A stretch of DNA of 64,000 nucleotides, from NCBI RefSeq assembly GCF_009730915.1, contig NC_052481.1, positions 1,984,001 to 2,048,000 on the forward strand, given 5' to 3'. This stretch comes from Dioscorea cayenensis subsp. rotundata (lineage: Eukaryota; Streptophyta; Magnoliopsida; Dioscoreales; Dioscoreaceae). The notes beneath the pieces were generated by a model. It was given only the letters and a program-made list of their open reading frames with translations, did not search any database and was not told where the DNA came from. Numbering within the stretch: position 1 is the stretch's first letter; every line of letters begins with the position of its first letter. Positions 57,801 to 64,000 of this stretch are shown here, piece by piece. A program made the position numbers and the translations under genes.

Positions 57801-57914
57801 TGTCAAGTAGAATAACCTTGCTTGCCTTCTCAACAGGAGAGCCCATCATAGATGCAATACCATTAATAGTGGCCAAGGTTGCCATAACTAAATTTTTATT
57901 GCTGTCACATAGAC
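54804..57914 (-). pseudogene. MOR1: MOR1 pseudogene, middle exons with deletions
   Basis: Minus-strand exons, approximately: 57914-57780 (CDSNKNLVMATLATINGIAS, MGSPVEKASK), 57672-57559 (ILSDVLKCLGDNKKNMRECT, LNTLDSWIAAVQLNKM), 56700-56537 (PKIGAEGCKDLFDWLSKHLS, DLPDAIDLLKP), 56450-56380 (KAAEAFIGEILRVC, with one base lost before it), 56275-56225 (RGPALDLVLEW), 55690-55608 (EDRERVVTWRLKFNGVCPEQ, VKDLE), 55505-55437 (VEDIWRYVGKLKDTQKSMLY, DRFKWK) and 55330-55245 (KRKEGKPGEGRAALRRSVRE). Between VKDLE and VEDIW only about 100 bp remain where the family has about 190 residues, so the fourth TOG region is deleted. Exons are otherwise well preserved. The first exon listed is cut by the hAT MITE. Confidence 0.9.
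56750..57490. mobile_element. MITE-like element in a MOR1 intron
   Basis: Its right end (inverted) reads gggcgtttggttggatgtag, a common plant MITE start. Words such as gatttgtatttagaaatcc and aaatcc-aggatttgtaaat occur inverted near the left end as ggatttgcaaatacttgg and tagaaatcccc. The core is AT-rich with ttaatta repeats. I could not fix the left boundary or the target duplication. Confidence 0.45.
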
Positions 57915-59732
57915 CATTGTTTTTAAAATCGAATGAGGCGTGTGCCTTGAGGCACACCTCAAGGCGAGGCGCAAGGGAACAGCTCAAGGCGCACGCCTTT
58001 GTTGGAAATAATCAAAAGCTGTATTTGCTGATGTGGAAAGATTGCTGATGTGGAAGATGAGAAAAGCCACGTGAAGAAAAATAAGACTGGGTCATATTTA
58101 GTTTTTAGATATTTTGATGTTTAAATATTGGTTGTGATATGCTTATCTATTAGATAAGTATCTATTATTATCTATAAATAGTGAGAAGAGTTGTATTAAT
58201 TTTTAAGTCATTTGAATAAACAATCTTTTGCAAAATGATCCTTACGTCTGTTCATTATTTTTTATCCCCTTTCTTTTCCTAAAAACTCGACAATTGGTAT
58301 CAGAGCTATTAGATCTAAAAAAAGACCTGTGAATGATCAGCATGGCTACGACCAATACGTCCGCTCTTTCACCTCTAGTTTTTCAATGGTGAAAATTATC
58401 AAGTTTGGGCCATCAAAATGAAAGCTTATTTGAAGGGGATTGGTTTGTGGCAATCAGTTGAAAGATGAGAGGAACATACAACCTTTGGGAGACAATCCGA
58501 GACAATCCGACACTCAATCAAATGAGGGCTCATGAAGAGAAAGACTGTTGGCACAAAGGAAAACCTCAATGTTTCAAATGCAAAAGATTTGGACATTTAC
58601 AGGTAAATTGCAGATTTAAGGATGAAGAACATGCAAATTTGGTAGAAGAGACCAAAGAAGAAATTCTTTTATAAATTAGTTGTGAAAATGCATTCAGTGA
58701 AGAGAAGTGCTTCACAATTTTAGAAATGTGGAGAGAAGTGCTCCATGGTGTTTGAAGTTTGGAGAGAAGTGCTGTAAAATAAATTCGTTAAGAATTATGC
58801 AGCTTTGAATTAAGGGAAGGTGTTGGAAATAATCAAAGCTGTAGTTGCTGATGTGGAAAGATTGCTGATGTGGAAGATGAGAAAAGCCACATGAAGAAAA
58901 ATAAGACTGGGTCATATTTAGTTTTTAGATATTTTGATATTTAAATATTGGTTGTGATATGCTTATCTATTAGATAAGTCTCTATTATTATCTATAAATA
59001 GTGAGAAGAGTTGTATTAATTTTTAAGTCATTTGAATAAACAATCTTTTGCAAAATGATCCTTACGTCTGTTCATTATTTTTTAACCCCTTTCTTTTCCT
59101 AAAAACCCAACAGCCTTGACGTTGAAAAATGAGGCTTAAGCCTCACTGGCAAAAGGCGCACACACTGAGGCGCACCGTCTCACTGTGTGTGAGGCTTAAG
59201 CCTCAAAAATCCTGATTTTTGTAATATCATTCTAATTTTTAAAGCAAATAAAAAATATTTATATGTATATACTTTCATTAATAAAAACTTATATATGTAA
59301 AATTCAATTAAAAAAAAACTCAACAACACCTATGGTTTTGCATGTAGTAGGTACCAATTTAATTTTTTAATCTAAAGATTATGTAAAAATGACAAAATTT
59401 ATCAAGATAAACTTCAAAGATTAGTTACAAATACGATAAAGTTACAAATAAGATAAGATGGGGTACAAATAAGATAAGTTATAATTTTATTAATTTTTGA
59501 AAAAATATTTATTTTATAAATAAAAATAATATATTTTAATAAGTTTCAAAAAAATATTTATTTTATAAATAAAAATGATATATTTGTTACTTTGTATTTG
59601 GTAGACAATATTGTTGTTGTTTTTTCCAAAAAAAAAAAATTGAGGCTTACGTCTCAAAATGCCTCGAGGCTTACGCCTCGCCTCATGGTTGAGAAGCGCC
59701 TCGAAACCCGCCTTGGGTTTTTAAAAACCTTG
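57915..59732. mobile_element. hAT MITE in a MOR1 exon, carrying a nested LTR element
   Basis: Ends are CATTGTTTTTAAAATCG and, inverted, CAAGGTTTTTAAAAACCC, flanked by a perfect 8-bp duplication ACATAGAC (57907-57914, 59733-59740). Removing the element joins the MOR1 reading GELFVTLRGCL to CDSNKNLVM. GC-rich subterminal arrays of gaggcttaagcctc/aaggcgcac units lie on both sides (57940-57999, 59113-59205, 59640-59720). An 1,113-bp LTR element sits inside the left array. No transposase. Confidence 0.92.
58000..59112 (+). mobile_element. Small non-autonomous LTR element with gag zinc knuckle
   Basis: LTRs at 58000-58292 (293 bp) and 58821-59112 (292 bp) begin TGTTGGAAATAATC and end AACTCGACA / AACCCAACA; they differ at few positions. 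The 5-bp duplication GCCTT flanks it (57995-57999, 59113-59117). A primer site attggtatcagagc follows the left LTR and taagggaagg precedes the right. The 528-bp inside codes remnants of a Copia gag, including a CCHC knuckle PQCFKCKRFGHLQVNCRF (58567-58620). No pol. Larger than a typical TRIM, but it must move in trans. Confidence 0.92.
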
Positions 59733-62700
59733 ACATAGACACCCTCTCAAAGTAACAAATAATTCACCTGGTAAGTTGGAACAGAAAAAAAGAAACAAGA
59801 ATTATTCCAGTTTATGGTCTAATTTAGAAACTAGCCAAGTAAAAAGTACCTATCTTAGGGGGCGTTTGGTTCAGTATAACTGTAAATACATTGAATTTCT
59901 AATTACAATGTAACTGAAAATCCATGGATTTTATAATACAGTACAGTCAAATCTAGTGTTTGGTTAGATGCTGTATTATAGGATTTTGTATTTGATAAAA
60001 GATATTAATAAATTTGAAATTAAAATTTTTTTTACATTATAAATATTTTAATGATTTTAAGTACTGTATTAATTAATTTAACTATTAATTTTATTATTAA
60101 TTAGTTATCAAATTTATTAGTATATTTATTTATTTATTTTATTATATTTAATTATTTTTAAATTTAATTTTTTAACCCAATAAAAAAAAGTATTTTGAAC
60201 TTTTCATATATTTTTAGCATGTTATTAATGATTTTAATTATCGCATTGATCATTTTAACTCTTAATTTTTATTATTAAATTAATTATCAAAGTAATTATT
60301 AAATTTATTATTAAATTTTTATAATTTTTTTCACTCCACAAAAAAATATCCATAAATATTTAATCATATTTGTTTTTTTCTTTTAATTAGTCTCATATAG
60401 GGTCACGAGTTATCGATTTGAAGAAATTTAAAGATAAGTGATTTGGTTTTCACGCCCAATTCTAGCAGTAAAACCAAATCCCTCATTGGATGTAATATGA
60501 GTTACATCGTTTTTGAAATCGCGTGAACCAAACACTGGATTTCAGAAAACCCAGTAACTCAAGTTACATGTAACTCAAAAACACTCCAAACAAACACTAC
60601 CTTAGCTACCTACCAGTGTCTCGAAGGTTGGATGCCCTTGTGAGATTCTTCCATGATTTTATTAACCATATCAATGGACTCCAACCGTACTTACATTGTA
60701 TGAATAGCAGTATATGCATATGATATGATCTATAAATCTCAAACTTGTTAACTAGAACAAGAGGCACAATGAACAAGATAGATTATCTTCGGCAATTATA
60801 ACTTCCAGTCACGGCTTCCCAGATTTTTTAGCAGATTAGGTGTGATCTTTGCACTAATATCTTCCCAAGGCAGACCATCAGCTCCACCAGCACCTATTGA
60901 GGATGCAGAATCTGAAGCTCTTACAGTTTTCTTTGGAGCTACAGCAGCGCCCTATCCGAAAAATAAATAAATAGTAAGTTCAATCAATTTAAGGCCTCCC
61001 AAGATCTGCTTAAATACTAAATTACATACCTCGAATGGGTTCTTTTCATATTCTGCATCAAGTACACTAAGAAGTGCAGGCTTGACATCAGTAAGGAAAC
61101 CTTTGATATCTGCAAAATTATCTAATTAAATACTATAAGAAAAGAAAAAGAAGCCATAGCATGACTCTATTATGGAGGAAAAATACCTGGACCAACAAAT
61201 TTATGTAACACTCCGATAAGCTTAATAGTTGAGTTTCTAGTGGCAGCAACACTAGATTGTAAACCAATATCTTTACAGAAATCAATTAAGTCCTGTGAAA
61301 AATTTGCCTCCTTTTTTAAGCTAACCAAGAATCATAAAATGTGACAAACACAACAGAAAAACACATAATTAGAAAGAAAACTAGAATCACCTTCAACTTT
61401 AAGTGGGAAACACCAAAATCTTCTACTGCAGAGACCATCCATAGAATACCCTCACTGAGAACTTTGGGATTCTTGTGTTCTTTCATTATTTTGTAGAGCT
61501 ATAATTCGAAAGGACAATCAATCAGTATCATTAATATTTACACTTAAAACAGGTTTATATATATATATATATATATATATAAAATCCAATCCGAGCCTAT
61601 GAGGTTGCATGATCTATTTGACAAACAAGAGTCCTAGATTAATTTGATCATATCGCAGATAAGCAATCTGCATCCCCTGTCACTCAGAGTGGATGCTATA
61701 TTAACTTCTAAAGTGGCCAGAAATCCTGCTTTATTATTCAAAATAAAAAAAGGGAAGAATTTAAGGTTACAATTACAAAGACCCAGGAATTTACTCCTCA
61801 ACAGATTTTGCAGCAGTCCAAGAAACAGTAGTCAATAACAAAATGGGTATGAATAAATAATATTCCACTCACTCTATCAAAGATTAAACCAGGACCAACT
61901 GCCTCAGAGAATGCAGAAAGGCACTTCATTGCATGGGCACGTGTTTTAATATCAGCCACCCTCTCACTGATGCCTGCAGAAAAGAAGAATGCCCTACTAG
62001 GGTATTAACACAAGCACAAGTTCAACTCTACGACTGACAAGATGTCAACTTTGAGTCAGAATAAAATTGAAGCCATGCAGCATTACATTTATGAAAATAA
62101 TGCAATTTGCACAGATAATATTGTAAGGCGCAAAGACGCATTTTAAAAAACAAAAGTAGCCCAATAAATTTATCTTCAAATATAAGAAGACATGCAAAGT
62201 AAAAAATAAGCTAAATGCCAAAGAATCAGGCTAATTATTGTTTTAGGGATATCAAGAGCGCCTATCACAATAGAACACTGCGTAGCACACACCTTGAAGA
62301 CAAAGCACAACACATCGTTTTGGAAATCGTTTCACCGTTGAGGCTATATATGTGATAACCTCAATGACCTGTTGCTGGACCTGCATCAGTAGGAGTGAAC
62401 TTTGGTGATAGAGTAGAAACAAAAGAAAACTCATCAGTAAGCCTGAAATTTGGAATGTGGATTAAGGAGGCAAGCAAACTAATTTCCTAAACAACACACC
62501 AAAAGGCTGAAGGCCCAAAAATTTAAGCTGACATAGGAGTGTTAATCCCCTCTGCAGAACAAGAGTTTATATTCTCAAAATAAGCTAACAATGAGGTATT
62601 CGTTTCTTCTAAAGAACAGGACAAGAGAGTAATTACTCCTTGTATTCTCCCTATCCAATCAGAATAAGAAACCTTATCACTAACCCTTGTAAAATGTTAG

Positions 62701-64000
62701 TTTATTGCCCCTTCTCCCAAATAAAAAGATGGAATGCAAACTACTTATTCTTTTCCACTAATCCAATCGCCATCAGTCTCTCTAATTCCTTTAGTTTCGA
62801 TCCCTACAAACATGTCCCCCAGCATACAATTGAATATATCCAATACCTGGACATTCTTCTCACCCCATCCAGGAAGAGTGCATAACAAGCGAACCACAAT
62901 CTCAGCAGACTGATCAAGGTCTCCAAGGTTTTCGACTTCCTGTTTAAGTGATCCCATCGCTGCCAAAAAGGAAATCATGCATAAAATATACACAAAACAA
63001 ATATATGCATGAAGGAAAAACTAATGTTCAATCAATAATTAAAGGTAGAATTGCAACAATATATGCATGTATGTGTAATAGAAATAGAAAAGTTAACAGG
63101 ACATGCCAGTTCAATATAAACACATTCAATTCACACTTAAAAACTGCTGGTTAATTATCACAAGTTGTGCAACTTCTGTGGGAAATTTTACTCACTAAAA
63201 AAACATCAAAGCTAATTGTCATAATATTATAACTGAAATTAGGATATCTCATGCCACATTTAGATTTAAACCAATAAAGATATGGGCAGATCTTCATTTC
63301 GAAATAGCATAAAATCATTGGGTATCTTCACATCCTTTCGACTCCAATCTACAATTTTTCTCAGAAATTATAATTTTCTTGTTTAAGCCCAATGCTATTT
63401 AATTGTTGGCATTAGAGCTAATAAATGAGTTCTAATGTACAAAAAGCAATTGTACAACAATTTTTTTTTTAAAAAAAAAGGTGTAACTTCAAGACAAATT
63501 AAAAGGTTCACATAAGAACTTTTTACTACCTGCATGAGCAGAATTAAGTGAGCCCAAAAGAGAAAAAAAAAAAAAGTAAAATGATAGATCGAATTCCCAA
63601 AGAGACCAGGACTACAGTAAAGATGCAGGAAAAAATGGTAATAAAGGATTTTACAGAAACTTCAAGGCGCTCTTTCTAAATGCTGCTTTTCAACTGTGCA
63701 ATTGTATCACCTGATATAATGGAACCTAATTTCCCTTCAATTTCTTCCAAACTCATCTCAACCGGCTGTGCAATCAAGGGAAATGGAAATGCCATCATCT
63801 AAATTAGTGTTGCCACACAAATGCATGAAATAGAGAATCTCCAAGCACACATGACTTAGTAGATTTCAACCTCTTGCTACTATTTAATAGTAGCTTGCTA
63901 ATTTTGTATTTTTCTAATCAAAATATAATCTATATGGACAATAATGAATGAAATTTGAAGTCTAGTAAATTAATACCTCCACATCTTCACTCTCAACAGA
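59733..64000 (-). pseudogene. MOR1: MOR1 (XMAP215/CKAP5-type) pseudogene, right part
   Basis: Minus-strand exons, approximately: 64000-63977 (SVESEDVE, runs off the window), 63767-63658 (PVEMSLEEIEGKLGSIISGD, TIAQLKSSI, stop, KERLE), 62957-62845 (SLKQEVENLGDLDQSAEIVV), 62380-62293 (VQQQVIEVITYIASTVKRFP), 61976-61872 (SERVADIKTRAHAMKCLSAF), 61495-61391 (IMKEHKNPKVLSEGILWMVS), 61290-61189 (DLIDFCKDIGLQSSVAATRN), 61115-61030 (GFLTDVKPALLSVLDAEYEK), 60953-60785 (APKKTVRASDSAS, LPWEDISAKITPNLLKNL), 60690-60617 (LESIDMVNKIMEESHKGIQP) and 59763-59733 (GELFVTLRGCL). MOR1 binds tubulin through TOG domains and promotes microtubule growth; this part covers the second and third TOG regions. The TAG at 63678-63676 replaces a conserved W. 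Most splice sites are intact. Confidence 0.9.
59858..60601. mobile_element. Harbinger (Tourist)-like MITE in a MOR1 intron
   Basis: Begins GGGGGCGTTTGGTTCAG and ends, inverted, GGTAGTGTTTGTTTGGAG, with a TTA duplication on each side (59855-59857, 60602-60604), the usual target of PIF/Harbinger elements. The AT-rich core has no coding capacity. Another copy, cut by the gap, lies at 23282-23561. Confidence 0.75.

Noticed and set aside
1..64000. CRISPR arrays, bacterial-style operons, tRNA or rRNA genes
   Set aside because: No regularly spaced short repeats, no operon spacing and no complete tRNA cloverleaf or rRNA sequence seen; the window is plant nuclear DNA.

Overview
This window is plant (angiosperm) nuclear DNA from a draft assembly with one 1,000-base gap. 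The evidence is a long P-class pentatricopeptide-repeat (PPR) gene, a plant-type kelch gene, remnants of AGO4-clade Argonaute, RABA-type Rab and MOR1 genes, and plant-type Copia, LINE, hAT, Harbinger and Mutator elements. The coding exons are not strongly GC-biased, which argues against a grass; I cannot name the species. Composition is AT-rich with many microsatellites.

Only two host genes look intact, both on the minus strand: a nine-exon kelch-repeat gene (14800-17336, 564 codons) and an intronless PPR gene (29292-32255). The other host genes are dead or fragmentary: a RABA-type Rab piece (5.5 kb), an AGO4-like pseudogene (18.8-20.4 kb), a phosphofructokinase exon piece (21.1 kb), the last exon of a bZIP gene (28.4-28.6 kb), a trihelix factor (39.5-40.1 kb), and a very large MOR1/XMAP215-family pseudogene that fills the right third (42.3-64.0 kb, continuing past the edge).

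Region by region: 0-4 kb is a minus-strand LINE remnant with a TRIM and a hAT-like MITE nested in it, then a hAT MITE. 4-11 kb is non-genic, with a promoter-like segment repeated in inverted orientation at 40 kb, local divergent duplications and a solo LTR. 11.3-14.3 kb is a cluster of three LINE 3' ends. 14.8-17.4 kb is the kelch gene. 18.8-22.3 kb holds pseudogene fragments, a hAT MITE and two SINEs. 23.3-26.1 kb is MITE, gap and Gypsy-type gag/LTR debris. 28.4-32.3 kb is the bZIP remnant and the PPR gene. 32.4-39.0 kb is a Harbinger-like MITE, a Mutator-like element with about 400-bp inverted ends, and a 1.4-kb solo LTR. 39.5-42.3 kb is the trihelix pseudogene and AT-rich DNA.

The most informative structure is the MOR1 pseudogene. 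Its exons can be read in order on the minus strand, and insertions are resolved to the base by target-site duplications: a 5.9-kb LINE in one exon (21-bp duplication), a hAT MITE in another exon (8-bp), a small LTR element inside that MITE (5-bp), a Copia element in an intron (5-bp) and a Harbinger-like MITE in an intron (TTA). A nonsense codon, frameshifts and loss of several middle exons confirm that it is dead. I found no sign of a wholly new molecular system; the novelty is in the nested insertion record, the shared design of the hAT MITEs, and a gag-like protein whose N-terminus matches the histone H3 tail.
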